NCBI GenBank assembly: GCA_015852425.1
Contig: JAAAIG010000707.1
Location: 1 to 20,388 of the forward strand
DNA: 20,388 nt
Source: Gryganskiella cystojenkinii
Lineage: Eukaryota; Mortierellomycota; Mortierellomycetes; Mortierellales; Mortierellaceae
Direction: 5' to 3'
Both the position numbers and the translations under genes were made by a program. Below the pieces are notes generated by a model. That model had not been told where the DNA came from. It did not search any database and worked only from the letters and a program-made list of their open reading frames with translations. Positions 7,898-18,117 of the stretch are shown piece by piece; the first letter of the stretch is position 1; the number at the start of each line of letters is the position of its first letter.

Positions 7898-10800
7898 TTA
7901 TCCCTTGTTGGCACTTGAGATGGGAGAATAAGCTCGACCAATGGTTGGACGTGCTGTCATCTTGGTCGCGACCGCCACCACGGTATCTTCAAGATCGCTC
8001 GTTGTTAGTTCTTTTGGACTCTGAGGGCTGACAGAGCCTGCATGTTTGCCGCTGCTGGTCATTGAATTGTTGTCGTCGTGAGATTGCTCATCATCAGGCA
8101 AGCCACTTTGTGCAGAAGTCGGACTAGATTTGACAGGCTGATTCTCCGCTGACGTTGAGGACGGTGATGGCGATGATCCTTCTGTGAATGAGGGCTGTGT
8201 ATCGGGCGTCCTGGCTCTTACTGGCAGCTGCACAGGCAAAACTGTAACAAGTTCTTGGTCCTTGGTGTCCGAAGCGAGTTCCATCATTGGTGCCACAGGA
8301 GTGGCAACGTTGGCTCCAACGTCTTCTTCCTCGCCTTCCTCGTCGTCATCGTTGTTTGCTCCTGCTTCGAGCTCATATGTTCGAGTCAGCAACTGTGCCA
8401 TTCCAGAAGTATCACAGGCAAGACCCAAGAACGGATGCGAGAGCAAGTCCTTGGCTTGAGGACGATCATCTTCTCCAGCTGTACACGCTTCCACAAAGGA
8501 AAGACATCTCTTGGACGCCAATCCTCGGTGTTTAATCTTGGGAAGGTCTCCACTCGCAACCAAAAACATGGCCTGTGATTTAAAAAAAACGAACACAATT
8601 GGAGTTAACAATCTGTAAAACACATTCAATTTTCTCCATGAAACAACTGCTTCCGACACCACTGCGCACCCGGGGTTAAATTTGCTCAAAACTTACTCGA
8701 AGGGGTGGCTCATGCAAGTACGGTGGTTCCCCTTCCAACATCTCGCGCATAACAATACCAAGACTCCAAACATCGACACGTGTGCCATAGTTGAATCCTC
8801 GGATCACCTCAGGTGCCATCCAATAAGGTGTACCAACAACAGAGTTTCTGCGTGGGATCTCCTTGGTCAATTGTACAGAATGACCGAAATCGGCAAGCTT
8901 GACCCTCCCGCGTGCATCTAATAGGATGTTATCGCTCCGAATATCGCGGTGAATACGATCATGTTGATGCAGGTACGCGATCGCCTCCAAAGCGTCCTTA
9001 GCGACACGGGCCATATGGCATTCTTGCATCAGTCCTTGGTCGGGATGACGTTGTCCAGTATAGGGGTTGATCGCGATTACGTCCGCCAGCGAGATATCCA
9101 TCCGCTCCATGACCATCCAGAGATCCGAAGGCGTCAAATGGCAGGCGACGAATGCGACAATATTGGGGTGACGACTCGCCTTCATGAGTTGAAGCTCATT
9201 CCTGATCGTCTTCATCTTTGTGGTGACAGTGTTGGCGACCATCTTGATCGCGACCAGTTCCCGGGTTGCAATCTCTGTGGCCGAGAATAAAAATCCAGAC
9301 TCTCCCTCGGCAATCTTGACAAGATCCGAGTACAACTGGTTGGGATCGAGTGGCCGTGGTCGACTGAGAATATCCTTGAGACCGTATTCCTCCACAAACA
9401 CATGATCGTTCTCATCCTCCACGGACTGATCATAAGTGAGACCGGGTTTATTTTCCTCCATCATCGAACTTGATAGTTCTGCTGCGATGAAACTCGATCC
9501 AGAGGCGGTATTCTCGGGATTCTCAGCTGCGTTGTTGTTCTCCTGGGATGCGAGGGCATACTTTCGAAGCAAATCGTCCGAGAGTGTAGGCATCAACTGC
9601 TGTTGCTTCTCAGCTTCCTCAGAGCCGCCGATGTCATCCTCGTTTAATTCAGTCTTGTCACTTGGCCCTGCCGCTGAATCGCCGTTGCTTGGCATGGGTA
9701 CATTGACATACATGCTCTTGACAGATTTGCGACGTAGGTGGTGAGGTGTGAGGATGCTTTGCACAACTGCGTTGGAATGTGGTGAGGATACTGCTTGGTT
9801 TTCGGCGGATGTCGTACTGGAAGAGAGATTTGGAGAAGGTACAGCCGAGCGGTCCTTAAAATAGGATGATATCGGTAATGGATTCGAATCTGTAGGTGCG
9901 CGTACGGACGATGGTGGTGTGATAGTGACTTTGGCAGGTGTAGATGAAGAAGGTTGGGCTGCACCAGTGCTCGCCGCCACCGCTGTCGCTGTCGTCGCTG
10001 TTGCCGATTGCCCTGCGCCAGTCGTCGTCGCTGTTGCTGCTGATGCTATTGTTGTTGTTGTTGCTGCTGTTGCTATTGTTGTTGTTGTTGCTGTTGCTGC
10101 TGTCGTTGCTGTTGGTGTTATTGTTGTTGCAGGTGGTGATTGTTCTTCCCCGGGACCTTTATTCGCTGCTCCAATATTTCCATTGATTCCAAAACCTGAA
10201 TGGGTATTGCCATGTTCACTTCCGGCGGACGTCGATCCGGATACCGATGCGGGTGACAAGAGGGCTGGCGTAGGAGCGGTTGATGAAAATTCTGCAGCAC
10301 GAGTTCTAGACGACGTTGTTGATTCCTCACTTTCTCGTACCGGCCTAGACCTCCAGCTTTGCCTTGAATCCATGGGTGCTGCTCCTGCAGAGTGGTTACG
10401 CATCCGTGAATAAGGAGACTGAGAAGTCTCATCAACCTCACGAACAGGATCCATAGCAAAAGTTGGCGTCTTTGGCGTTGAGCTGACCATTGTCTTTGTG
10501 TCCCAGCTGTCGCTGTTACTCCGTGGCGCGGGCGAGGGTCTCATGGTCGGCGTTTTTGGAAACTGGGGTGACTCGAGAGGATTACGTCCTGCGGGATTGA
10601 GACTGGACGTGCGTCGGGGGTTAATGTTGAAGTCTGTCTTTTGAGTTGAAACCGATGCAATGTCCGGGCGCGGTCGAAGGTCTGGAGGACGAGAGGTCCT
10701 TGGTGCGGATGATCCTGTTACTGCTGCGAGCTGAAGATTGTTTTGAGGTTTTGGAGGGGGCGGGGGTGGACGGGACGGTGGTGGCAATTCCAGATCATGA

Positions 10801-11758
10801 AGTTGAAGCTGCATCAGTTTCCTGAGAGCCTGGGGGTGTTGCTTTATCTCTTGTTCGGTAATACCTTGTTCTTCCAAAACAGCCTTCCACTCTGTAGGCA
10901 ACCCCTGTTGGTTGATTGACAATAAACGAAAATTCAAAAAAAGTGTTAGGAAACACAACAACATCAAGGGTCAAGGGGAGAGAGAGAGGGCCGAGGAGAT
11001 GCCATCCTCGTGGATCCTGGAAAAAAAGACGTTAATATTCTTTATATTTCCTTACCTTCAGGCCAACTTTTCCCGAGTCCGAGATATCAATATCGACATG
11101 TGCCTTATGTTGGACGTTATATGGCCACCCAATCTTGCGTTCTACACATATGAAAAGGCACCAAGAGAAGATTGCGTGTGGTTCAGCTGAAACGTTCTCG
11201 TTACACCAAAGAAATAGATTGTGAAGGCTTGTTGTCTTCATTACCTTCCGGGGCCATTGGAACGAGATGTGGACTGATGCAGGTCGTGTCGAGTGGATCA
11301 TCTGTTGGAACTTCGTTCTGCCACACGTCCGGAATGCCCATAAACTTGCGTCGCTCGGCATTGTACTCGACATGAATTCCATGCTCGACATCTGTTGGTT
11401 CACCAATGTTGACAATCTTTTTTGCGTGGCTCTTGCGTCCAGGCGACCATTGACTTGAGATGACACTGGCAGTAGATGGGTTTGCGTGCAGATAGGCGGG
11501 TCCCCGCGGAGGCGCAGGGGCACTGCTGGCGAAGGATGTGGTCGAGACGTTTCTGTTGACTGTCAGGGACGAGGCACGACCACGGTGATATCCCTGAAAG
11601 TGGCCCGTGGTCGAGCTGCTGGGCGAAGACTGAGGATGGCCATGTTGGTTGCGATTGCTATGGTTCCGGCTGTTGTTGGGCAAATAATAGTCCTCTGGGC
11701 GGGTGTCATGTCGCCCATGGGGATAGCGTTGTTGCTCGGCGGATTGCTTTTGTCCCAT
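7898..11758 (-). CDS. PAK/STE20-family serine/threonine kinase with two CRIB motifs
   Basis: Exons 11758-11245, 11141-11056, 10904-8697 and 8572-7898 give 1160 residues. Met1 begins MGQKQS, an N-myristoylation consensus. CRIB-like motif 1 is IGEPTDVEHGIHVEYN (118-133), followed by a GIPDVW element. Motif 2 is IGWPYNVQHKAHVDID (175-190) on exon 2, continuing into GLPTEWKAVLEEQGI on exon 3. A proline-rich SH3-type segment (about 239-252) and a Thr/Ala-rich repeat (about 459-514) lie in the long disordered linker. The kinase domain spans about 724-986: Lys754 in VAIK, HRD 852-854, DFG 872-874, GTPYWMAPE. The HRD loop reads HRDIRSDN and the glycine loop starts with Ala. A tail of about 174 residues follows the kinase. 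PAKs are effectors of Cdc42/Rac controlling polarity and MAPK signalling. No PH domain is seen, so this is unlike Cla4. Confidence 0.93.
9965..10135 (-). repeat. Trinucleotide repeat in the kinase coding sequence (Thr/Ala tract)
   Basis: The plus strand reads as interrupted GTT/GCT/GTC triplets for about 170 bp. On the coding strand these are ACN, GCN and occasional ATN codons, giving an alternating Thr/Ala tract near residues 459-514 of the PAK-type kinase. The reading frame is kept throughout. Such tracts change length by slippage. Confidence 0.8.
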
Positions 11759-12388
11759 GTGGAGATGATGGAAATAAGGTAGAAAAAAGGTGCAAGATTG
11801 AATCAAAAGGAGGGGTATAGAGAAGAAGAAAAAAAGATGATGGAGGGGAACCAACAGGAGGGTCAAGATGAGAAGGAAGAGGAGGAGGAGGAAGGAAGGA
11901 AGAAAAAAGGAATGAGAGGATGGGATACAAAAACAGGGATCAGCACAGCATCACAGGGAGGAGAGATGGTGGTGATGATGAAGAAAATGCAAAAAGGAAG
12001 AGGGGAAAGATGAGAATGGGGTGGAAACACAGATTGACTGATGATACCGCGATTATCTTTGCAGCTGAAATAAAAAAATATGGGGTAAACTAACCTGATC
12101 CTTTTTTGCAACAAATTGAAGAAAACAAACAACAAACAAACAAACAGCCCACATAGCTCAACACGCCAAAGTATTGTATCTGGTGATAGAGGACGAAGCA
12201 TCACAGGAAGAACAAGAATGGCAAGAAGGAAAAAAAAACGCGATCGTGTTCTTGTGTTATTACAATTTGACAAAAAAAAGACATCGGCACAGGCTGAAAG
12301 AGCACCAACAAGAGGGAGAAGAACAAAGAAGACAAGGAAGAAAAAAAGGGTATATCATCTATGAGCTACTAACTATTTAAAACGATTC
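11759..12388 (-). promoter_or_regulatory. Kinesin 3' flank and PAK-kinase promoter/leader
   Basis: 630 bp lie between the kinesin stop and the kinase start, both genes on the minus strand. From about 11795 to 12010 the plus strand is almost pure A/G, so the kinase's own strand carries a roughly 200-bp pyrimidine tract, a feature common upstream of fungal genes. The part nearer the kinesin stop is A-rich. I see no TATA box placed well enough to call, and no separate gene. Confidence 0.5.
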
Positions 12389-15300
12389 TCATTGCGCCTT
12401 TTCGACCCTGACAGTTTTATCTGCCTTAGCACCGACCGGTCGCTTGGTCGCTGTGCCTATCGTACACGCATTCACCTTGGTCGCGAATCGGAGCGAGCAC
12501 AAGGTCTCGTTAAAGTTGCTCATCAACGGAGAGACATTTACAAACATCAACGTCTTGCTATTTCCCCCGAGCGAGTTTTGTAAGAGATACGTCAACTATA
12601 GAAAAATAACACAAAAAAAATGAAACAAGAGTTAGATAAGTGCTATGCACTTCACAACACATTGCCGTCGACCATCCATCACCAACAGTTGCTTTTTACC
12701 TTTGAGTTACGATAGGGGATATGCTGGTCCTTGTTCGAGATTGCATAAATGACATCGCCTAAAGAGCTTAGACTCTTGTTGATCGCCTGCGTCTCCTTCA
12801 ATCGGTCTCCTGTCGCACCAGATTGGGACAATCTTTCAGATCCTGCCAAGTCAATCAGATTCAGCACACCCTCGCTCGACTCGTCCGTAATCGAGTTCTT
12901 TCCTGCCAAGCGAAGTGTAAACACGCTATATCCATCGCAGGTCAAAATGGATGGGTGTTAGTAAAAAAAACAGCATAATATTATATAACAAAAATGAAAA
13001 AGGGGCAGATCCTGCAAAAGGAAACGCACCAATGACTGCGAGAGGATCGCTCATTCATTTGAGTTGAGCCAACAGTTCGGTTGTGGGCAGCCTTCTTGAG
13101 TAAAACGGCGACGCGTTGGGGTGATGTAAGAACCTCAGTGGTAACATCCGTGATTGTCGTCTTGCCATTAGGCCCATGTCGGATCTCGTGTTTCTTGGAA
13201 GAGTCAATGCCGTCGTTACCCAGCAAGTCGATAATCGTCTCATTGTAAATCTCGACGTACTGTCCCTCCATCATGTATTTCCAGCCCTTGGACTCGAGCG
13301 CCTTTGCGTTCTGGTAAATCTGAAGGACCGATCGAGGTATCATACCCATCGACTCTCTGCTCGCGTTCAGAGGACCCTCCATCGTGTGAGTCTTTCCACT
13401 GCCTGTCTGACCATAAGCGAAAATGCAGACATTGTACCCATCCAAAGCCGACTGTACAAGCTGGGAAATTTCCTCAAAGACATCTTCCTGGGTCGACGAT
13501 GGCTGGAAGACCTTGTCAAAGGTGAATGGGTAGCGCTTCTCCGCTTGGTTTCCAGTCGCAGACTCGGACGCATAAGCAAACTCGATTTCACGTCCTTCCT
13601 GATCTGGAAACGTGATCGAGGCCGAGGTCGTTTCTGCCTTTGAGGCTGTTTTCGACATAGTGACCGGTCGCACTCTGCAGAAAACACGAATATTACCCTT
13701 AAGTTCTTGGATTGTATTGTGAAGGCGACGTCGGATTGACTCCTCATTTCGGATACGCTGTTCCAACTCCTTTGTGCGCAGTTGAGCCTCTGACAGTTCG
13801 CGTTCAAGCTTCTCGATTGTAGATTCGCGCTCAGCCAGCGTCTTTTCTGTTCTCTATATGAGCATAATTAAGACATGATAAAAGTAAGTATGGGAGTCCG
13901 TAACACGTCATTGTATCAGCAGATTGTGGAAAAAAAAAAGACGAGGGGGATAGAGACACGTACCTCGATCTTCAGTTTGGCTGCCCGGTTATCACTTTCC
14001 AGAGCGAGACAGTTGGAGGACTGGGTAGAGATGGTCGATCGCAGGCTCACGTTTTCCTGCATTTGACTCTCAAGCTGCATGTTTGTCGAGCGTAATTTGG
14101 TCTCGAGCATCTCCATCTCCTGCTTTAGCCTTGACTGTGTCAACTTGAGTTGCTCCAGCTCAAGGGAATGCTGCGCCTTTAAAGATCGAATTTCGTCCGC
14201 ATGCTGTCTAGCGATCATCTAGAGTTATACGAAATAGCCAGAGGGAATATTGTGAGCAAAACGCAAACTCGACGCAGTCCAGTCAGTCTGACAAAGGCTT
14301 ACAATTACGCCTTGTGCTATATGTGTTTGGTTCAAGTACCTGCATGTCCTGCTCGACATGGTACATCTTTTGCAGGATATCCTTGTTTTCACTCTCCTTG
14401 ACAGCCACTTTGCACTCGAGACTCTGTCTGAAGCTTTCCAACTCGGTGACTATTGATTAAAAGACAAGGCGGTGAGAAAGGGAGAGCGTTAGTTCAAACA
14501 GTTATGACATCACCAACAGAAATCAGCCTGCTTTCCGAATGTACCTGTTTCGCTCAACTTACTTTTGCTCTCGCTCGACTCGAGTTTGTCCTTGAGGTCG
14601 CTCATGTTCGTAGTTGAAGATTGTAAGAGTTGTCGCATGGTTCCTGTCAGTTCCTCCATGTCCTCAAGCCGGCCCTTCGTATCCCATGCAGGTCTCTTCT
14701 TCTTTTGCGGCAAGGCCAACAAGTTCAAGATGTCGTCATTATTGAGCGGTTGCTGAGAAGCGTTTGAAGTGTCTCCTCCACCAGCAGAGGAGGTGCTAGG
14801 CGAGGGACTCGGTTGTTGCTGCCGTGAATTTGCTGTGATTCTTGTAGACCCTACCGCGGCACTACGCCCTCTTGATGGTCCTGATGTGGTTGTCCCTGAA
14901 GCATTTGTCCTTGCGGTAGCCGTAGTAGGCCCTCGTGCTGTGGCTATGGGTCTTTGCGTTGTGCGTGCCAGCGGTGTCCTTGCAGGGGCTTGTGCTTTAT
15001 GGGCCAGTGCTTTTTGAGAGGTCGTCAGAGTTTTTTGAGGGGCTGCTTGTGTCTTTGGTCCACTAGAGGTGTTCCTGGCAGGAACGGCCGTAGAAGTAGC
15101 AATGGTGATTACTCTGCGGACCGAAGGCTGATTGTTTGTTGCTGTGAGAATGGCAGGCTTCGCGGTTGTTGTAGGGGTGGCTGTCTTTGCTCGTTTGTTG
15201 AGAGCAGACTCCTCTGCTTTTCTTTTCATTCCGTTTGCCATTGCTTTCGTTGTCGCCGAGGTGGTGCTGATGGGTGGCTGAGACAGAGTCATTGAAGTTG

Positions 15301-15650
15301 TAAAGGCAGACGCCGTCTTGTTTTCATCGCCGCTGTATGCTGCAGCTACGGCCAGTGCGGTCTCGAGTGCAGACGAGGGTGTGGTAGTTGGGACAATCTT
15401 TGAAGGTGGTTTCAACTTTGAGATCTAGAGTAGAGAACAAATTGTGAATAAAAAGGTCAATGAGTATGTTACCACTTGGTTCTTGAAGGACGCGCGTGAG
15501 CTTTGTTTTTTTGTTGTTGTTCCTGTTGTTTTTCTTTTTTTTTTTTTTTTTGTTGCTTGTAAAGGTGAGAGTAATGTAGATGCTTACAGAGCGTTTGAGG
15601 GGGTCCTTTTGAGTGCTGTTGTTGCTATTGTTATTGTTATCGTTCTCCAT
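12389..15650 (-). CDS. KAR3: Kinesin-14 (Kar3/Ncd-type) C-terminal motor protein
   Basis: Seven exons: 15650-15588, 15424-14563, 14449-14340, 14218-13964, 13853-13030, 12925-12700 and 12595-12389, giving 848 residues. The first ~270 are Ser/Thr/Ala-rich and basic, likely a microtubule-binding tail, with a bipartite nuclear signal (KRK ... KRAK, 88-101). A heptad-rich coiled coil covers about 275-480. The motor starts at the kinesin-14 neck junction, [13 protein letters not shown] (481-493). It carries the P-loop GQTGSGKT (578-585), switch I NERSSRSH (697-704) and switch [11 protein letters not shown] (728-736). A C-terminal motor with this neck marks the minus-end-directed kinesin-14 class, which acts in spindle assembly, nuclear positioning and karyogamy. 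Exon 1 was chosen because its GTAAGC donor joins in phase to exon 2; it shows no homology itself. The gene is divergent from RPP40. Confidence 0.94.
15535..15551 (+). repeat. Poly-T run inside kinesin intron 1
   Basis: Seventeen consecutive T on the plus strand, so poly-A on the kinesin strand, embedded in a wider T/G-rich stretch (15503-15556). It lies wholly inside the 163-bp first kinesin intron (15425-15587). Confidence 0.7.
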
Positions 15651-15890
15651 TATGGGTGATGGCGATCGGCTACGTTACTCCCGTGGGTCGAGTGGTTGTT
15701 TACGATGAAAAGAAAAACGAGTGCATCAACGCGAAGTTGTTGGCCCTGTTCAAGCTTAAGGGTACGAGTGTGTGACTGACCGATTTTTGCACAAAACTTG
15801 ATTTGGTGGCACACCTGAAAAAAGAAAAACACAGTTCCATTGGTCTTCGCACTTTGCTGTCATTATCCACTTGCTTCTTTCACATTGGCA
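15651..15890. promoter_or_regulatory. Bidirectional promoter region, kinesin-14 / RPP40
   Basis: Only 240 bp separate the two start codons. A CCAAT box is present on the minus strand (ATTGG at 15838-15842). The region also holds a plus-strand ATG at 15659 that opens 34 codons and ends at a plausible GT donor, so part of it may be a 5' exon of RPP40. Confidence 0.5.
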
Positions 15891-17446
15891 ATGTCGACTT
15901 TCTTCCCAAAGGTGGACCCACCAAAGTCGAGTCAGTTCATCTCTCAGTACTCATTCAACTCGCCAAAGCAACTCCATCGTCGATGCGTCAATGACCATCC
16001 ATTCAACCAAAGGGTAAACTAAAACACTCGAACAGAGCAATATTCTTTTTTACTTTTCAAAGCACGCACTCAAAGTCTACGACCTCGACCTCTGTCTAAC
16101 AAAACGGAATCAAATGAAAAAAAAGGTCCAGGTGTTCTTGCCAACCGCACCTTCTGAGGCGATCTTGGCAGCTCTTGCTTGCAAGCTTTTCCAAGACGCG
16201 CACTACTACCATGCTCATGTGCCCCTTTCACTCCTTCTCACGTCAGGCTTTATGCAGCATATCCGTAATGGTAAGCCTGGATGCCTGATACTGCCATAAA
16301 TGTGGCAAGAAACCACTAAAATTGGCACTCATGACTCCTTATTCTTTCCTTCCATTGATCAGGCATGGTGGCAATATCAGTGGGAAACAACATCGACTGT
16401 CAGGACGTTGTATGTTTGGATGGCAGGGGTAACCTGATCCTCTCATTGACCAAAGATTCATATGAACAACTTGGAATTAATGGAGCACCTTCAAAGTTCT
16501 ACCCCAATCGACAGCGCTACGGTAAGAACTGGATCAGTATCTTGACATGACGAGATGTTCTCTGCCTGTCTTTGGTCCATGGTCAATGGCGGTCTTGGGT
16601 CCAACTAATTTCACCTTTCTGTTCATAGTCGTAAAGATCGATATGCGCGCGCCATCCATGGTTCCTGGCAAACCAGGATTCGACAGGATAAAGTGGTGCT
16701 TCGAGAACACGCTCGTGACAAGATTTCCCATGCTTCTGGCTAGTGTTGATGAAAACGGTGTTTCCCTCCCAATCGAGTTCCCTCAGAATGCTCGCGCAGC
16801 TCGACTGTCTTACAATGTAAAGTCGACTCATCTCGAAAACATCCTCATTCCTGACACTTCTGCTATCCGTACCATTGGCAAGAACGACCTCCGATGGCGA
16901 AAAAATGTCCTTGAACTTTATGAGTGGATCGGCATGGTCGGAATGCAGTCAGACAGGTTCGTCATCATATTAGGTATCATCGTAATGCATCTCTTATATG
17001 GGTGCCAGCGAAGACTCACCTGTATTTAAACTTGTCACTCCACTAATAGGATTATCACTGGCAACAGCATTGATCCTTTCCTGTGTGTTTACAGTCCACC
17101 ACTGCAAACTTCAGTGGACCCAGCATTATCATCAGGATGCATAATCGAGGTCTCTGGATTTATACCCGCCGCTGTCGTCAATCAGATCATGGACGTATTG
17201 CGCTCCGACTCGATCTTGGGGTCGATCATAGGCGAACCAAGCTGGGCCAATATGACGGTCTGGGGATTCCAAGACTCGCCGATATCGTGGATGAATCGAG
17301 AACATGGATATTTGTTGAGTGGAGAAAACTATTACTCGTTCTTTCTCTGGTCCGAGAATTTTTCATGCAAGGCAGAAACGGAGAACCAAGACAAAGGGAC
17401 TTTTGTCATGCTAGAGAGTGTTGGTGCGCACGACGACCATTCTTAG
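15891..17446 (+). CDS. RPP40: RNase P/MRP protein subunit RPP40
   Basis: Five exons: 15891-16013, 16126-16270, 16363-16521, 16629-16956 and 17050-17446, giving 383 residues, close to the 363 of human RPP40. The match runs the full length. It includes QRVQVFLPT near the start, GNLILSLTKDSYEQLG followed by a GxPSKF-type segment, an LYEWIGMV helix like human LFDWLGAV, VSGFIPAAVV like human ITGFILPEKI, and the signature WGFQDSPISW ... EHGY. It ends GAHDDHS, close to human GANDHCPP. The protein belongs to the nuclear RNase P complex (tRNA 5' processing) and RNase MRP (rRNA processing) and has no catalytic motif of its own. Intron 4 uses a GTTCGT donor, forced by phase. An upstream ATG at 15659 could add 53 residues in frame by splicing. 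Confidence 0.92.
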
Positions 17447-17457
17447 GCTGCGGGTCA

Positions 17458-17463
17458 AATAAA
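17458..17463 (+). terminator. AATAAA polyadenylation signal of RPP40
   Basis: A canonical AATAAA begins 12 bp after the RPP40 stop codon, giving a very short 3' UTR if used. It is the only canonical hexamer close to this stop. Confidence 0.5.
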
Positions 17464-17978
17464 TGGCTTTATCGCATACTCGTTTTTCTCTAAATATCGA
17501 GATCAAGACATTCTCAAACAGCAAAACGATTACCGTCCAACATCGACAGGATATGCATGTCATCGATAAGTCCGCTAATTCTTTGGCGCACAAAACGAGC
17601 TGTTGCTGCAGCAGAAAAATGAATGTTGCCAAAGTGCACACGATGATGAATGCCCGAGACCCCAGCGCGTAAGACTGAACCCCTGCAAATGAAACACGCC
17701 TCACCGTAAGATGTATGCTCTATCATATTGAGCGGGGAGTCGTCGCCGTACTCCTTCCCGACCTGCCCATCCGTCACATTTTATACGTGGAGGTGTCTGC
17801 TTCTGGACATTTTTCTTAACCGTTTGGAATACAGCTGTCAAGCAAAAACGCGTCAAGAAATACTCCTATTTAAAATGATGGAAAGAAAGGGAATGATGTT
17901 CCCTCGGATATTTTTTTTTACGCTTGGGTCGCTGTACAATTCGTCGCGTGTCTTGGGATAGGGGTTGCTGTCAAAATA

Positions 17979-17984
17979 TTTATT
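17979..17984 (-). terminator. AATAAA polyadenylation signal of the Ras gene
   Basis: TTTATT on the plus strand reads AATAAA on the minus strand, about 134 bp beyond the Ras stop codon. The spacing suits a normal fungal 3' UTR. Confidence 0.5.
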
Positions 17985-18117
17985 TTGGGGTGGGACTTCT
18001 GCTGATATTAATTAGTACTACCTTTTCTCTTACTTTCTTTCCCTCTGTTACTGCTAGAGGGAAGGGGGGACTGTCCAATCTCAATTAGACATAATAATCC
18101 GAGAATCAGGGGTTCTT

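Larger units (their letters stand above)
17447..18117. other. Convergent intergenic region, RPP40 / Ras
   Basis: 671 bp between the RPP40 stop (+) and the Ras stop (-). Both genes have a polyadenylation hexamer here, leaving about 500 bp (17464-17978) unexplained. A minus-strand frame at 17514-17777 exists but has only a GTG start and no recognisable content. I see no RNA gene. Confidence 0.5.

Noticed and set aside
9919..10413. 164-codon plus-strand frame full of Val/Ala, and other plus-strand frames within the kinase
   Set aside because: This is the antisense shadow of the GTT/GTC repeat in the kinase exon; the minus-strand frame has clear kinase homology.
11759..11866. In-frame upstream start at 11866 adding 36 hydrophobic residues to the PAK kinase
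   Set aside because: The extension comes from a pyrimidine tract that encodes Leu/Phe/Pro in any frame. The MGQKQS start at 11758 gives a normal cytoplasmic kinase N-terminus, and a membrane leader would be odd for a CRIB-PAK.
14769..15295. Plus-strand frames opposite the kinesin N-terminal region
   Set aside because: They are antisense to a continuous 287-codon exon that joins in phase to the coiled coil and motor. Their Cys/Arg/Gly-rich content is what antisense of a Ser/Thr/Ala-rich region gives.
17514..17777. Minus-strand frame of 87 codons between RPP40 and Ras, with a TATAAAA at 17779-17785
   Set aside because: It begins at GTG, not ATG, and the content is unrecognisable. Joining it to the neighbouring hydrophobic frame would need a 22-bp intron, far below the sizes seen here.
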